Assembly (NCBI GenBank): GCA_011389865.1
Contig: JAABTL010000024.1
Span: 1-40,581, forward strand
Reading direction: 5' to 3'
Source of the DNA: Trueperaceae bacterium
GTDB lineage: Bacteria; Deinococcota; Deinococci; Deinococcales; Trueperaceae
Length of the DNA: 40,581 bases
Position 1 is the first letter of the stretch. Each line of letters begins with the position of its first letter. The notes under the pieces were generated by a model, which was given only the letters and a program-made list of their open reading frames with translations, had not been told where the DNA came from and did not search any database. Below are positions 1-8,701 of this stretch, piece after piece. Made by a program: the position numbers and the translations under genes.

Positions 1-72
1 GCCGAGGGCCGGGAGGGCACCCTGGAGGCGCTCGCGTGGCTGGCCGCCTGGTGGGCCGCACGCGTCGGATGA
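1..72 (+). CDS. 3' end of an unidentified gene (partial)
   Basis: Reading from the first base in frame 1 gives 23 residues ending ALAWLAAWWAARVG and a TGA at 70-72. The gene starts outside the window, so its identity cannot be judged. It would converge on the minus-strand NrfD gene, and a perfect hairpin lies between the two stops, as expected at a convergent gene end. The reading is short and could be chance in GC-rich DNA. Confidence 0.4.
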   Translation, partial: AEGREGTLEALAWLAAWWAARVG

Positions 73-174
73 GGCGCGGGGAGTGCCGACCGCCCGGCGG
101 ACGTCGCCACGGTCCATTCGCGCCCGGCCAGCTTGGCGCGACGGGGGCGCCCCGAGCCGTGACCCGGGGCGCAG

Positions 175-203
175 GCGGCCCCGGGACATCGTCCCGGGGC
201 CGC
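175..203. terminator. Bidirectional hairpin terminator
   Basis: A perfect 13-bp inverted repeat, GCGGCCCCGGGAC and its complement, is separated by ATC. It sits between the plus-strand stop at 72 and the minus-strand NrfD stop at 260. There is no T tract on either side, so intrinsic termination is inferred from stem strength and position only. Confidence 0.6.
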
Positions 204-259
204 ACACTCTCGCGCCGCAGAGGGTGGCGCCAAGGCGCCCACGCGCTACGGCGCGAGCC

Positions 260-1165
260 CTAGAGGACGAGCGGCTCCCATGCGCCGGCCAGCAGCACGA
301 CCGCGCGGAGGAAGAACACCCCGGCGAGCGCGGCGATCGATGAGATCGCCAGCAGCGGCTTGCTCTTCTTGACGAGCACCGTGTACAGGCCGATGGCGAT
401 CGGGACGAGGATGCCGATGCCGATCACGCCGCCCCAGGTCATCAGGGCGTACTCGCCCGATGCCATGGCGGTCGCGCCGATGCGGGCGCCCGCGCTGCCG
501 TACGCCAGGGCGACGTGAAGGAAGGCCAGGACGGCGAGTAGTTTGATCGCATCGAGCCCGAGGCCCAGGCGGACCGCCAGGGTCGAGACGCTGGACTCGA
601 CCACGCCGAACACGTACAGCAGCTCGATGACGGCGATGGCCGCGATGGAGCCGGAGACGACCCACAGGATCGGGATGAGCGAGGTGTTCCACAGCGGGAT
701 GCCGGACGCCTGCGTCAGGAGGAAGCCGCTGTAGACGGTGGCCATGAAGCCGAGGAAGGCGTACAGGGCGAGGTAGGCGTTCGCCCGGCTGAGCGTTGCG
801 GTCCACTTCAGCCAGCCGATGCGCTGCAGCCACGGGATGTGGCTGGCCACGACGATGACGCTGAGGATGAGGTGGACGGAGAGGAGCACGATTCCGACCA
901 GCATCCACGAACTCCAGTTGAAGATCCCGTTGGTGACCATCGTCCACAGGGTGCGCGGCAGGTTCCACCAGCGCCCGAGGTGGCTGACGACGAACGCCAA
1001 GCCCAGGACCAGCGAGCCGAAGATCACGTAGGCGAGCGCGGCCTTGCGGACGAAGAAGTAGCCGACCGAGCCCATGCCGGCGATGCCGACGAACCACAGG
1101 AACCAGACGATGGTCCAGCCCCAGTGGGCGATGGGGACCTGGAAGTGAAGATCTGCGGGTGCCAT
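260..1165 (-). CDS. NrfD/PsrC-type membrane anchor subunit, operon B
   Basis: This 301-residue polytopic membrane protein has about eight hydrophobic segments and no cofactor-binding cysteine motif, as expected for the NrfD (PsrC) family. Such subunits hold the molybdenum and iron-sulfur subunits at the membrane and exchange electrons with the quinone pool. The start ATG shares its A with the TGA of the upstream ferredoxin gene (TGATG), which indicates translational coupling. It is the last gene of operon B. The family is clear from topology, length and gene order. Whether the complex reduces or oxidises its substrate is not visible. Confidence 0.88.
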   Translation of the reverse strand: MAPADLHFQVPIAHWGWTIVWFLWFVGIAGMGSVGYFFVRKAALAYVIFGSLVLGLAFVVSHLGRWWNLPRTLWTMVTNGIFNWSSWMLVGIVLLSVHLILSVIVVASHIPWLQRIGWLKWTATLSRANAYLALYAFLGFMATVYSGFLLTQASGIPLWNTSLIPILWVVSGSIAAIAVIELLYVFGVVESSVSTLAVRLGLGLDAIKLLAVLAFLHVALAYGSAGARIGATAMASGEYALMTWGGVIGIGILVPIAIGLYTVLVKKSKPLLAISSIAALAGVFFLRAVVLLAGAWEPLVL

Positions 1166-1770
1166 CAGGATCCCTCCACCACGAAGTACTTGGGTTCGGT
1201 GCCGGCGTTCTCCAGCAGGCGCCGGCTGCGCTTGGTGCGGAGCGTGACGCTCACGCTGCTGTTGGGGTCGTTGAGGTCACCGTAGTCGCGTGCTCCGGCG
1301 GGGCAGGACTGGACACAGGCGGGCTGCAGGCCCTTGTCGACGAGTTCCAGGCAGGTGTCGCCCATGCACTTCTTGGGCAGCTTGCTGTCGGGGTGGAACC
1401 AGCGCACGTTGTAGGGGCAGCTCGTGACGCAGTAGCTGCAGCCGGAGCACATGCGCGGGTCGAGCCGGATCATGCCGTTGTCGTCCATGTAGGTGGCGCC
1501 GAACGGGCACGTGTTGAGGCAGGGCGCGTCCTCGCAGTGCTGGCACTGCACCAGCAGCACCTCGGGTCGCCCCTGGGCACTGACGCTGTCGATGCGTCGG
1601 ATGTTGGAAGCGATGGAGTTCCAGCCCTTCTCCTCGCGCATCATCATGTCCGGGTTGTTGGTGGACGTGCAGGCCATGACGCAGGCGCCGCAAGCGATGC
1701 ACTTGCTGGCGTCCCAGACGTGCGCCATCCGTTTCGTGGGGGCTTGTCCCTTGCGCAGACGTGTGCTCAT
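1165..1770 (-). CDS. Four-cluster [4Fe-4S] ferredoxin subunit, operon B
   Basis: This 201-residue protein of the DmsB/PhsB/PsrB/NrfC family wires electrons between the catalytic subunit and the NrfD anchor. Cysteine groups are CIACGACVMAC near residue 24, CQHCEDAPCLNTCP near 75, CSGCSYCVTSC near 108, and a fourth group CMGDTC with CVQSCP near 135-155. The fourth group opens with C-x4-C where the family normally has C-x2-C (CDFC in the operon A homologue), a two-residue insertion. It starts 18 bases after the catalytic-subunit stop, with GAGGG upstream of the ATG. No signal peptide is seen, which fits co-export with a Tat-tagged partner. Confidence 0.9.
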   Translation of the reverse strand: MSTRLRKGQAPTKRMAHVWDASKCIACGACVMACTSTNNPDMMMREEKGWNSIASNIRRIDSVSAQGRPEVLLVQCQHCEDAPCLNTCPFGATYMDDNGMIRLDPRMCSGCSYCVTSCPYNVRWFHPDSKLPKKCMGDTCLELVDKGLQPACVQSCPAGARDYGDLNDPNSSVSVTLRTKRSRRLLENAGTEPKYFVVEGS

Positions 1771-1788
1771 CTCAGTATCCCTCGCTGC

Positions 1789-4335
1789 TCACGCCCGGCG
1801 GATGCGCACGGAGGCGTTGTTCGAGTTGGAGCCCGTGATGGGGTCGACCCACGACTTGGAGAACCAGTGCGGGGCGAGGCCCTTCGAGAGCTTGGCGAAG
1901 CGCGGATCGTCCGCGACGACCTTCTGGCGGTGGCCGCCGGAGTAGGAGTAGACGAACGCGGTGCCGGCGATCACGCGCGGCGTGACGTTGACGTTCACCT
2001 TGGCCTTCCAGCCGGTGTCGAGGCCCTCGACCTCGACCTCGTCGTCCATCGCGATGCCGAGGCGCTCGGCGTCGGCCGGGTTGAGCCACAGCCGGTTGTC
2101 GACCAGGTACTGCGTGGGGAAGGCGAGGCCCGCGACGCCGGAGCCGCCGATGGGGCTCTTGCCGTTCACGAGGAAGAACTCGTCCTCGGCCCTGGGCATC
2201 GTGTAGGCGGGCGGATCGAAGTAGGTCGCGAAGCCGTGCTCGCGGTAGCCGCGGAGCACCGGGCGGAAGGCGTAGACCTCGAGGCGGCCACTGGGCGACG
2301 CGAAGGGCCGGTTGTACGGGGTCAGGCCGTACTGCTTGGGTTGGAAGGTGATGAAGCCGTTCTCCTCGAGCTCGCGGCGGACCTCTGCGGGGTCGCGGTT
2401 CCATGCGTTCGCGAGCCCCTCGATCCGGAGTTCCTCGATGGGGTGCATCCACTCGTTCTTCCAGGTGGCCACGTCGCTCATCCAGTCGTAGTGGCCGACC
2501 ATGGCGGCGCGCTGCGGGTAGGCGCGGCGCAGGATCTCGAGCATGATCCAAGCGTCCGGGCGCGCGTCCACGCCCGCGGGTGGGTCGGTGACCTTCCGCT
2601 GGAGCGCGACGGAGATGCCTTGGGTCCACCCGATGCCCTTGATGTGGTCGCGCTCCAGGAACATCTCGGCGGGCAGGACGTAGTCCGACCAGTCGCAGAT
2701 CTCCTGGTGCACGATGTCGACGGTGACCAGCAGGTCGAGCTTCTTGATGGCCTCGATCGCGCGCGCGACGTTGGGGTCGCGGTGGAAGATGGTGGCGCCC
2801 ACCAGCATGAGGCCGGTGATGGGGTATGGCTGCTCGTCGAGGATGCCCTGGAAGACCGCGTCGAACGTCGCGTTGGTCTCCGGGTAGATTTCCTTGTCGA
2901 TCGTCTTCGTGTGCTCCATGAGGAAGCTGTCACCGGTGATCAGGCTGACGGTGCCGTCGCTGGCGCGGCCGATCATGCCCGGGAGCTTGCTGCCGAGACG
3001 GACGCCGAGCCCGCCGACCTGGTCCAGGTTGCCGAGCAGTGCGTTGACCGTCATGAGGCCCATGATCACGTCGGTGTCGTTGCCGTTGCGCGTGTTGTAC
3101 CAGGTGTCCTCGACCACGCCGCGCATGATGAAGAGATCGCGGGCGACCCGCGTGATCGTGGCGGCGGGTACGCCGGTGATCTGGGCGGCGTTGCCCGGGG
3201 TGTAGTCGGCCAGGTGCGTGACCAGGCGGTTCCAGGCGGTCGTGACGGCCGCGTCGCTCCCGTCGGCCAGGGTGACCGTGCCAGCGTACGTCAGCTCAGG
3301 CTGGATGCCTGCCGCGTCGTGGAAGACGATCTCGCCGTCGACGCTCATGAGCGCGAAGACGTTGGCGTCGCCGTCGGCGACCAGGTCCTCCTGGGTTAGC
3401 GGCTTGCCGTCGGCCTTGAGCAGGAACGGCAGGTTGGTCTGGTTGAGCACGAAGCTCTCGTCGTACTTTTCCTCGCTGACGAGGACGTGGGCGACGCCGA
3501 GCATGAACGCGGCGTCGGTGCCGGGCACGCAGGGGATCCAGTCGGAGTTGGCGAACGCCACGTCCGGGTGCGCCGGGTTGAGGAAGACGACCTTGGCGCC
3601 GTGCTCGCGTGCCTTGGCGAGCCGGTGCACCGCGCCGATCGGCGCGTTGAGACTCCGCCCGGGGAACAGCACGTAGCGGATGTTGTCGTAGTCCGGGTCG
3701 ATCGTCGCGTGGTGGTCGAAGCCCGAGCCCATCATCCAGCGGCGGCCGACGACGCCGGCCGTGTTGCACGTGCTCGCCTGGCTGATGACGTTGGGCGATC
3801 CGAGCGGCCAGGCGAGCAGCTGCATCTCCGCCTTGTAGTCGTGCGTGCTGAACGCCATCGCCTTGGCGCCGTCGCGCTCCACGATCTCGCGCACCTTGGC
3901 GGCGATCTCGTCGAGGGCCTGGTCCCAGCTGACCTCCTCGAACGAGCCCTCGCCGCGCTCGCCGACGCGCTTGAGCGGCTTGCGCAGCCGCAGCGGGCTG
4001 TTCCAGGTGTAGGGCGCCGTGGCGCCGCGCCCACACATGCCGCGTTGCGGATGCTCCGGGTGCTGGTTCCCGAAGATCAGCATGTTCTCTTCGCTGGGTG
4101 GCGCGTCTTTCTTCACCAGGGCCGTCAGGCCGCAGCCGGCGCCACACTGGTGGCAGATCGTGTGCCGCACCAGGTAGCCGGCGCGCTCCAGGCCCTCGAC
4201 GTCCACGCCCTCGGGCGTGAAGAAGGGTTGGGCGTCCACCCAACCCTTGTCGGCCAAGAGAACGCCGGCCGCGACGGCGGCCGACCCGATCAGGAACTTC
4301 CTTCGACTGATGGCCTGCTGTTCCGTTGGCTTCAT
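1789..4335 (-). CDS. Molybdopterin oxidoreductase catalytic subunit, operon B
   Basis: This is an 848-residue DMSO-reductase-superfamily enzyme. The N-terminus carries a Tat signal (SRRKFLIG at residues 10-17 followed by a hydrophobic stretch), so it should act outside the cytoplasmic membrane. A [4Fe-4S] site is formed by Cys61, Cys64, Cys68 and Cys101. The likely molybdenum ligand is Cys190 in PNVISQASTCN, the position used in the polysulfide/thiosulfate reductase branch. The C-terminal molybdopterin dinucleotide-binding domain starts near residue 720. An AGGAGG ribosome site lies six bases before the ATG. Partners are the ferredoxin and NrfD genes downstream. No chaperone gene belongs to this operon, so the operon A chaperone may serve both. 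The substrate is unassigned; polysulfide, thiosulfate, tetrathionate or sulfite are possibilities. Confidence 0.9.
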   Translation of the reverse strand: MKPTEQQAISRRKFLIGSAAVAAGVLLADKGWVDAQPFFTPEGVDVEGLERAGYLVRHTICHQCGAGCGLTALVKKDAPPSEENMLIFGNQHPEHPQRGMCGRGATAPYTWNSPLRLRKPLKRVGERGEGSFEEVSWDQALDEIAAKVREIVERDGAKAMAFSTHDYKAEMQLLAWPLGSPNVISQASTCNTAGVVGRRWMMGSGFDHHATIDPDYDNIRYVLFPGRSLNAPIGAVHRLAKAREHGAKVVFLNPAHPDVAFANSDWIPCVPGTDAAFMLGVAHVLVSEEKYDESFVLNQTNLPFLLKADGKPLTQEDLVADGDANVFALMSVDGEIVFHDAAGIQPELTYAGTVTLADGSDAAVTTAWNRLVTHLADYTPGNAAQITGVPAATITRVARDLFIMRGVVEDTWYNTRNGNDTDVIMGLMTVNALLGNLDQVGGLGVRLGSKLPGMIGRASDGTVSLITGDSFLMEHTKTIDKEIYPETNATFDAVFQGILDEQPYPITGLMLVGATIFHRDPNVARAIEAIKKLDLLVTVDIVHQEICDWSDYVLPAEMFLERDHIKGIGWTQGISVALQRKVTDPPAGVDARPDAWIMLEILRRAYPQRAAMVGHYDWMSDVATWKNEWMHPIEELRIEGLANAWNRDPAEVRRELEENGFITFQPKQYGLTPYNRPFASPSGRLEVYAFRPVLRGYREHGFATYFDPPAYTMPRAEDEFFLVNGKSPIGGSGVAGLAFPTQYLVDNRLWLNPADAERLGIAMDDEVEVEGLDTGWKAKVNVNVTPRVIAGTAFVYSYSGGHRQKVVADDPRFAKLSKGLAPHWFSKSWVDPITGSNSNNASVRIRRA

Positions 4336-4357
4336 TCCGCCGCCTCCTGAAGGGACA

Positions 4358-4375
4358 TCGTGAAATTCGTCACGA
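4358..4375. promoter_or_regulatory. CRP/FNR-superfamily-like palindromic operator
   Basis: TCGTGAAATTCGTCACGA is a perfect palindrome with six-base arms around a six-base centre. It fits the GTGA-N6-TCAC core recognised by CRP-type regulators. It starts 11 bases downstream of the candidate -10 of operon B and ends 22 bases before the ATG. That position would suit repression or roadblocking more than classical activation. The regulator is not in the window. Confidence 0.5.
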
Positions 4376-4386
4376 GATCACGCAGC

Positions 4387-4415
4387 AGTATAGACGCGCA
4401 TGAATACGACCTGAA
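4387..4415 (-). promoter_or_regulatory. Candidate promoter of operon B
   Basis: On the minus strand a TATACT -10 element (4392-4387) is preceded, after a 17-base spacer, by TTCAGG (4415-4410), a weak -35 match. It lies about 50 bases upstream of the operon B catalytic-subunit ATG and downstream of the operon A terminator, so operon B can be transcribed on its own. Confidence 0.5.
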
Positions 4416-4459
4416 GGTCCAGATGTCCCAAGGAGGCGAAAGCGTGCGGGCCAGACGTC

Positions 4460-4489
4460 GGCCGGCCCCCGAAACTCCGGGGGCCGGCC
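4460..4489 (-). terminator. Terminator of operon A
   Basis: A perfect 12-bp stem, GGCCGGCCCCCG and its complement, encloses the loop AAACTC. It lies 23 bases beyond the rhodanese stop on the minus strand and upstream of the operon B promoter. No T tract follows. Confidence 0.65.
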
Positions 4490-4512
4490 AGCGTTCGTTG
4501 GTCAGGGCGTGG

Positions 4513-4938
4513 TCAGTCGACGATCGGGTAGCCGGCGGCCTTCCAGGCGTTGAAGCCACCGCTCATGTTGCGGACGTTGGTGAAGCCGTCGAGCTTGAGG
4601 AGCGACAGGGCCCACATGCCGCGGGTGCCGGCGGCGCAGTAGATGATCATCGGCGTGTCCTTGTTCTCGGGGAGCTCACCGAGGCGGTCGGCGAGTTCGG
4701 TGACCGGGATCAGGACGGCGAAGTCGATGTGGCCGAGGTCGAACTCGTCCTGGCGGCGGACGTCGAGGAGGAACGGCTCGACCTGCTCGATGAAGTCGAG
4801 GCTGTCGTCGACGTTGATCTGCAGCCAGCCGGCCTGCGAGGCTTCTTCGATGATGGCGCCGAACTGCTCGGTGGCGCTCTGGGCGAAGGCGCCGGAGGCG
4901 ACGAGGAAGGCGATGAGGACGAGGGCGATACGCTTCAT
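4513..4938 (-). CDS. Exported single-domain rhodanese
   Basis: This 141-residue protein has a Sec signal peptide (MKRIALVLIAFLVASGAFAQ) followed by one rhodanese domain. The active-site loop is C101-AAGTRG, with the conserved upstream LLDVRRQDEFDLGHI at residues 58-71. Rhodaneses carry sulfane sulfur as a cysteine persulfide. A periplasmic copy at the end of a polysulfide/thiosulfate-reductase-like operon suggests sulfane-sulfur delivery to, or removal from, the enzyme; that role is inferred. AAAGGGAGT precedes the ATG. It is the last gene of operon A, 57 bases after the NrfD stop and followed by a strong hairpin. Confidence 0.88.
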   Translation of the reverse strand: MKRIALVLIAFLVASGAFAQSATEQFGAIIEEASQAGWLQINVDDSLDFIEQVEPFLLDVRRQDEFDLGHIDFAVLIPVTELADRLGELPENKDTPMIIYCAAGTRGMWALSLLKLDGFTNVRNMSGGFNAWKAAGYPIVD

Positions 4939-4995
4939 GGGGTACTCCCTTTCGTGTGGGGCGCGCTGGCCCCGGTTCGTTCTGGGCGGGCAGCC

Positions 4996-5787
4996 CTAGA
5001 ACCCGAAGAACTGGGCCTGACCGGCTTCGACGATCAGGCTGCGGACCAGGGTGGCGCCCAGGATCGGCACCAAGCCTGCGAGGAGGGGAAGGCGCCGGAT
5101 GAGGACCGGCGCGACGAGCAGGGCGGCGATGCCGACCGAGAGCCACAGGCCGTCGTGGCTCCACAGGTACTCGAAGGCCTGGCGCGCCTCGGCCGATCCG
5201 GTCGCCAGGGCGAAGAGGTAGACGATGCCCATGACGGCGCTGGCGATCGAGACGGTGACGAGCCAGCGTGCGGCCCAGGCCTGCTTGAACAGGTGCGCGA
5301 GGCCGAGCACGGTCACCATGCCGGTCAGTGGGAACAGCACCAGGAGGACCGGCGTCCACAGCGGGCGGTTGACGTTGACCGCGAGCGCCAGGCCGGGGTA
5401 CGTGAGGGCGAGCGCCGCGCCGACGACCAGCCCCGCGTTCCACAACATCTTCGGACCCTTGTCCAGCCACACGAAGAAGCTCGAGCCGAGCGAGATGATC
5501 AGGCCCCAGGCACCGAGCCAGATGGGCGCCGTCGGGGTGATGGTGAGGAAGAGCCACACGTGGGTGAAGCGGAAGCGCGACGGCGACTCGACCCACAGGG
5601 TGATCAGGTCGAGCACGATGAGCACCATCGTGATCAGGGCGTAGGTGCGGGTCTTGGGGTGGCCCTTGATGCTGGCGATCGCCGTGACCAGCACCATGCC
5701 GCCTGCGAGCGCCACCAGCGCGAAGTGGATCAGGGTCGGCCAGTGCCAGAAGTGCACACTGAAGGGGAGGCCGTAGAACTCGGTCAC
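4996..5787 (-). CDS. NrfD/PsrC-type membrane anchor subunit, operon A
   Basis: This 263-residue hydrophobic protein has about eight predicted transmembrane segments and belongs to the NrfD family, the quinone-interacting anchor of CISM enzymes. It is 38 residues shorter than the operon B anchor and only distantly similar to it, so the two complexes are not a recent duplication. The start is GTG at 5787, overlapping the ferredoxin stop by four bases (GTGA), which indicates translational coupling. The N-terminus MTEFYGLPFSVHFWHWP precedes the first membrane segment. Confidence 0.87.
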   Translation of the reverse strand: MTEFYGLPFSVHFWHWPTLIHFALVALAGGMVLVTAIASIKGHPKTRTYALITMVLIVLDLITLWVESPSRFRFTHVWLFLTITPTAPIWLGAWGLIISLGSSFFVWLDKGPKMLWNAGLVVGAALALTYPGLALAVNVNRPLWTPVLLVLFPLTGMVTVLGLAHLFKQAWAARWLVTVSIASAVMGIVYLFALATGSAEARQAFEYLWSHDGLWLSVGIAALLVAPVLIRRLPLLAGLVPILGATLVRSLIVEAGQAQFFGF

Positions 5788-6368
5788 AAAGTCCCTCCCG
5801 TCTCGCCGACGAGACCGAACGCGGCGGGTGTGTTGAGGTAGTAGAGATTCGGCTCGGTGCCGAGGCCGGGCCGCAGGACGTCGACGCGCCTCGCCTCGCG
5901 GATGGCGATCGAGACGGGGCTGTTGGGGTCGTCGAGGTCACCGAAGGTGCGGCACAGCGTCGGGCAGGTCTCGACGCAGGCGGGCATGCGACCCTCGTCG
6001 ACGCGGTGCTTGCAGAAGTCGCACTTGCTGACGTAGCCCTGGGGCAGCATGTGGCGCGCATCGTACGGGCAGGCCGCGATGCAGGCCGAGCAGCCGATGC
6101 ACTTCTTGACGTCGATGTCGACGATGCCGTCGTCGCGCACGAAGCAGCAGCCGGTGGGGCAGACGGGCACGCAGGGCGGGTTCTCGCAGTGCAGGCACTG
6201 CTCGGGCCGGTGCTCGACGGTGAGGTTGGGGAAGGTGCCGACCGTCGTGTTGCGGATCCACAGGCGGTTGACGCCCAGCGGGACCTCGTTCTCCATCTTG
6301 CAGGCGATCGAGCAGGCCGCGCAGCCGACGCAGGAGGCGAGGTCGATGGCCATCGCGAGGCGGGTCAT
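5784..6368 (-). CDS. Four-cluster [4Fe-4S] ferredoxin subunit, operon A
   Basis: This 194-residue electron-transfer subunit of the PsrB/PhsB/NrfC family has four canonical cysteine groups: CVGCAACSIAC (residue 13 on), CLHCENPPCVPVCP, CIGCSACIAAC, and CDFC with CVETCP. The last group keeps the usual C-x2-C spacing, unlike operon B. It overlaps the catalytic-subunit stop by four bases (ATGA) with AGGGAG upstream. It should pass electrons between the molybdenum subunit and the NrfD anchor on the outer face of the membrane. Confidence 0.92.
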   Translation of the reverse strand: MTRLAMAIDLASCVGCAACSIACKMENEVPLGVNRLWIRNTTVGTFPNLTVEHRPEQCLHCENPPCVPVCPTGCCFVRDDGIVDIDVKKCIGCSACIAACPYDARHMLPQGYVSKCDFCKHRVDEGRMPACVETCPTLCRTFGDLDDPNSPVSIAIREARRVDVLRPGLGTEPNLYYLNTPAAFGLVGETGGTL

Positions 6369-8701
6369 GCGCGGCTCCCTTCACGGGCCAGCCAGGCGAC
6401 CGGTGGGTGCTGCGGGTCGGGCGCGCCCTTGACGAGCTTCACCCAGTTGTTGCGCAGGCCGGCGCCGCCCGAGACCGGGTCGAGGTCGTAGCGGGTCTGT
6501 AGGTAGTTGTCCGATGCGCCGCGGCCGTTGGCGATGCGCATGAGCGGCGTCTTGTGGCCGAAGCCGTGGACGAGGTAGACGCAGTCGTTGCGGATGCGCT
6601 CGGTGACGTAGGCGCGTACCGGTCCCTCGCGGACGCCGTCCTGGTTCTCGAGGTAGACGTACTCGTTGTGGCGGATGCCGAGCCCGGCGGCCTCGGAGGT
6701 GGAGATCCACACGCCGTTCTCGCCGTGCGCCTCCATCAGGATGGGGTTGTTGTGGGTGCGTGCGAAGGTGTGGACCGGGCTGCGGCCGTAGAGCAGGCGG
6801 TACATGCCGGAGGGCCCCTCGATGGGCGGCACGAAGACCGGCAGCGGGTCGAGCCCCGCCTCGGCGAAGCGCTCGGAGTAGATCTCGATCTTGCCCGAGG
6901 GCGTGCCGATGGGGTTGCGGTTGAGCCGTTCCCAGTCGGCGAAGTACGGGCGCCCGCGTCGAACGATGGTGCCCTGGTCCTTCAGCGCCTCGAGGCTGGA
7001 GCCGATCGACGAGAGGCGCCGATCGAGGTACTCCTCGACGTTCTCCCAGGGGAAGTACTCGCCGAGGCCGAGGCGCTCGCCGAGCTGCTTGGCCATGTCG
7101 AACGCGCCCCGGGTGTCGTAGAGCGGGGGGTGGGCCGGGAAGCGCGCCGAGATGAAGGGCGTCTTGTACGCCTGCAGCAGCAGGTCGTCGTAGCGCTCGA
7201 GGTAGGTCGACTCGGGCAGGATGACGTCGGCCCACATGACGTGCTCCATCGGCAGGATGTCGATGGCGACGTAGAGGTCGAGCTCCTTGAGGGCCTGCTT
7301 GGTGCGCTCCACCATCGGGATCGAGTGGAACAGGTTGACGCCGTAGCTGAAGAGCCCCTTGATCGGGTAGGGCTCGCCGGTGAGCATCGGTTCGATCAGC
7401 TCCTGCACCGCGGTGGCGGTGCCGAAGAACTTGCCGCGGTCGGCCGCGGGCCGGAAGGGCGAGTCGGTGACGACGTCGGTCGAGCCGCCGCCGCAGCCGC
7501 CCGAGGCGGGCGAGAGCGGCAGGGCGGGGTGCGGGTATGCCTCGACGACCGGCGCGTCGCAGAAGTAGTAGCCGCCGGGCATGCCGTAGTTACCGAGCAG
7601 CACGTTGACGATGTAGAGCGAGCGCATGCGGTGCATGTCGTCGGGGCCGTACCACACGGTGTGTCGGTTGACGGGCAGCACGGCGCGCGGCGCGTGGGCC
7701 GCCATCTCGCGGGCGATGCGGCGGATGGTGTCTGCCGGGATCTCGGTGATCTCGGCGGCCCATTCGGGGGTGTACTGGGCGACGTGGGCGGCGAGCTGCT
7801 CGAAGCCGACCGTGTACTTGTCGACGTACTCGGCGTCGTACAGGCCCTCCTCGACGAGGACGTTGGCCCAGGCCAGCAGCAGGGCGGTGTCGGTCGCCGG
7901 TTTGATCGGCAGCCAGTCGTTCGCCTTGGAGGCGGCGACGCTGAAGCGCGGGTCGACGACGACGAGCTTGGCGCCGCGCTTGAGGGCCAGCGCGAAGTCC
8001 TGCAGCTGGGTGTTGTGGGTGTCCTCGCCGATGTGGTGGCCGATCAGGACGATGTAGTCGGTCTCGTCCCAGTCGATCTGCTCGTGCCCCGAGATGCCGC
8101 GGCCGAAGGTGTACTGGCTGGCGGTCTCGCGCGGCCCGGTGCAGAGGCTGACGGAGGGCTTGGCGGCGTTGGGGCTGCCCCAGGCGCCGGGGAGGTAGGA
8201 GGCGAACCAGGCGTCGCCGGTGCCGTGCCCGAAGAAGGCGACGGACTCGCTGCCGTGCTCGAACTTGATCTGGTTCATCTTCTCGGCGATGTAGTCGTAC
8301 GCCTCGTCCCAGCTGGCCTCGCGGTACTGGCCCGAGCCGCGCTCGCTGCCCTCCACGCGGATGAGCGGCTTCTTGAGGCGATCGGGATCGTAGGTCGTGG
8401 CGACGCCGCCCTGGCCGCGGGGGCAGAGCATGCCGCGCGACTTCGGGTTGGACTCGTAACCGTCGACCTTGCGGACCTTGCCGCCCTGGACCGACGCCTG
8501 GATGCCACACTTCCAGAAGCAGATCTCGCAGTAGTTGTACGAGGTGGTGACGTCGTCCTTCGTGAACCACTTGCCGGGGGGCGCCCGGAACGGGTTGGGG
8601 AACCCGTCGGGGAAGAGCTGCGCCTGGGCGCTCCCCCCCAAGGCCATGGCACCCACCGTGGCCCCGGACAACTTCAAGAACTCCCTACGCCGCAGTTTCA
8701 C
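6365..8701 (-). CDS. Molybdopterin oxidoreductase catalytic subunit, operon A (Psr/Phs-like)
   Basis: A 778-residue DMSO-reductase-superfamily enzyme with an N-terminal Tat signal (LRRREFLKLSG). I chose GTG 8701 because GAGGTG lies four bases before it; an in-frame GTG at 8713 would add four residues. With this start the [4Fe-4S] cysteines are 58, 61, 65 and 93, and the likely molybdenum ligand is Cys187 in SVSLCTG. Length and motifs resemble polysulfide/thiosulfate reductase catalytic subunits (PsrA/PhsA, about 760 residues). A glycine/cysteine-rich stretch (SGGCGGGS, near residue 405) is unusual. It overlaps the chaperone gene by 17 bases. The linked secreted rhodanese supports a sulfur-compound substrate, but this is not proven. 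Confidence 0.9.
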   Translation of the reverse strand: MKLRRREFLKLSGATVGAMALGGSAQAQLFPDGFPNPFRAPPGKWFTKDDVTTSYNYCEICFWKCGIQASVQGGKVRKVDGYESNPKSRGMLCPRGQGGVATTYDPDRLKKPLIRVEGSERGSGQYREASWDEAYDYIAEKMNQIKFEHGSESVAFFGHGTGDAWFASYLPGAWGSPNAAKPSVSLCTGPRETASQYTFGRGISGHEQIDWDETDYIVLIGHHIGEDTHNTQLQDFALALKRGAKLVVVDPRFSVAASKANDWLPIKPATDTALLLAWANVLVEEGLYDAEYVDKYTVGFEQLAAHVAQYTPEWAAEITEIPADTIRRIAREMAAHAPRAVLPVNRHTVWYGPDDMHRMRSLYIVNVLLGNYGMPGGYYFCDAPVVEAYPHPALPLSPASGGCGGGSTDVVTDSPFRPAADRGKFFGTATAVQELIEPMLTGEPYPIKGLFSYGVNLFHSIPMVERTKQALKELDLYVAIDILPMEHVMWADVILPESTYLERYDDLLLQAYKTPFISARFPAHPPLYDTRGAFDMAKQLGERLGLGEYFPWENVEEYLDRRLSSIGSSLEALKDQGTIVRRGRPYFADWERLNRNPIGTPSGKIEIYSERFAEAGLDPLPVFVPPIEGPSGMYRLLYGRSPVHTFARTHNNPILMEAHGENGVWISTSEAAGLGIRHNEYVYLENQDGVREGPVRAYVTERIRNDCVYLVHGFGHKTPLMRIANGRGASDNYLQTRYDLDPVSGGAGLRNNWVKLVKGAPDPQHPPVAWLAREGSRA

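Noticed and set aside
1159-3399. A 746-codon plus-strand open frame opposite the operon B ferredoxin and catalytic subunit
   Set aside because: It is antisense to unmistakable cysteine-motif genes, and its composition is typical of an antisense shadow in GC-rich DNA.
4340-4512. Possible short gene in the operon A/B gap
   Set aside because: The interval is fully accounted for by a terminator, a candidate promoter, a palindrome and a ribosome-binding site; the open frame from 4332 to 4559 is a shadow.
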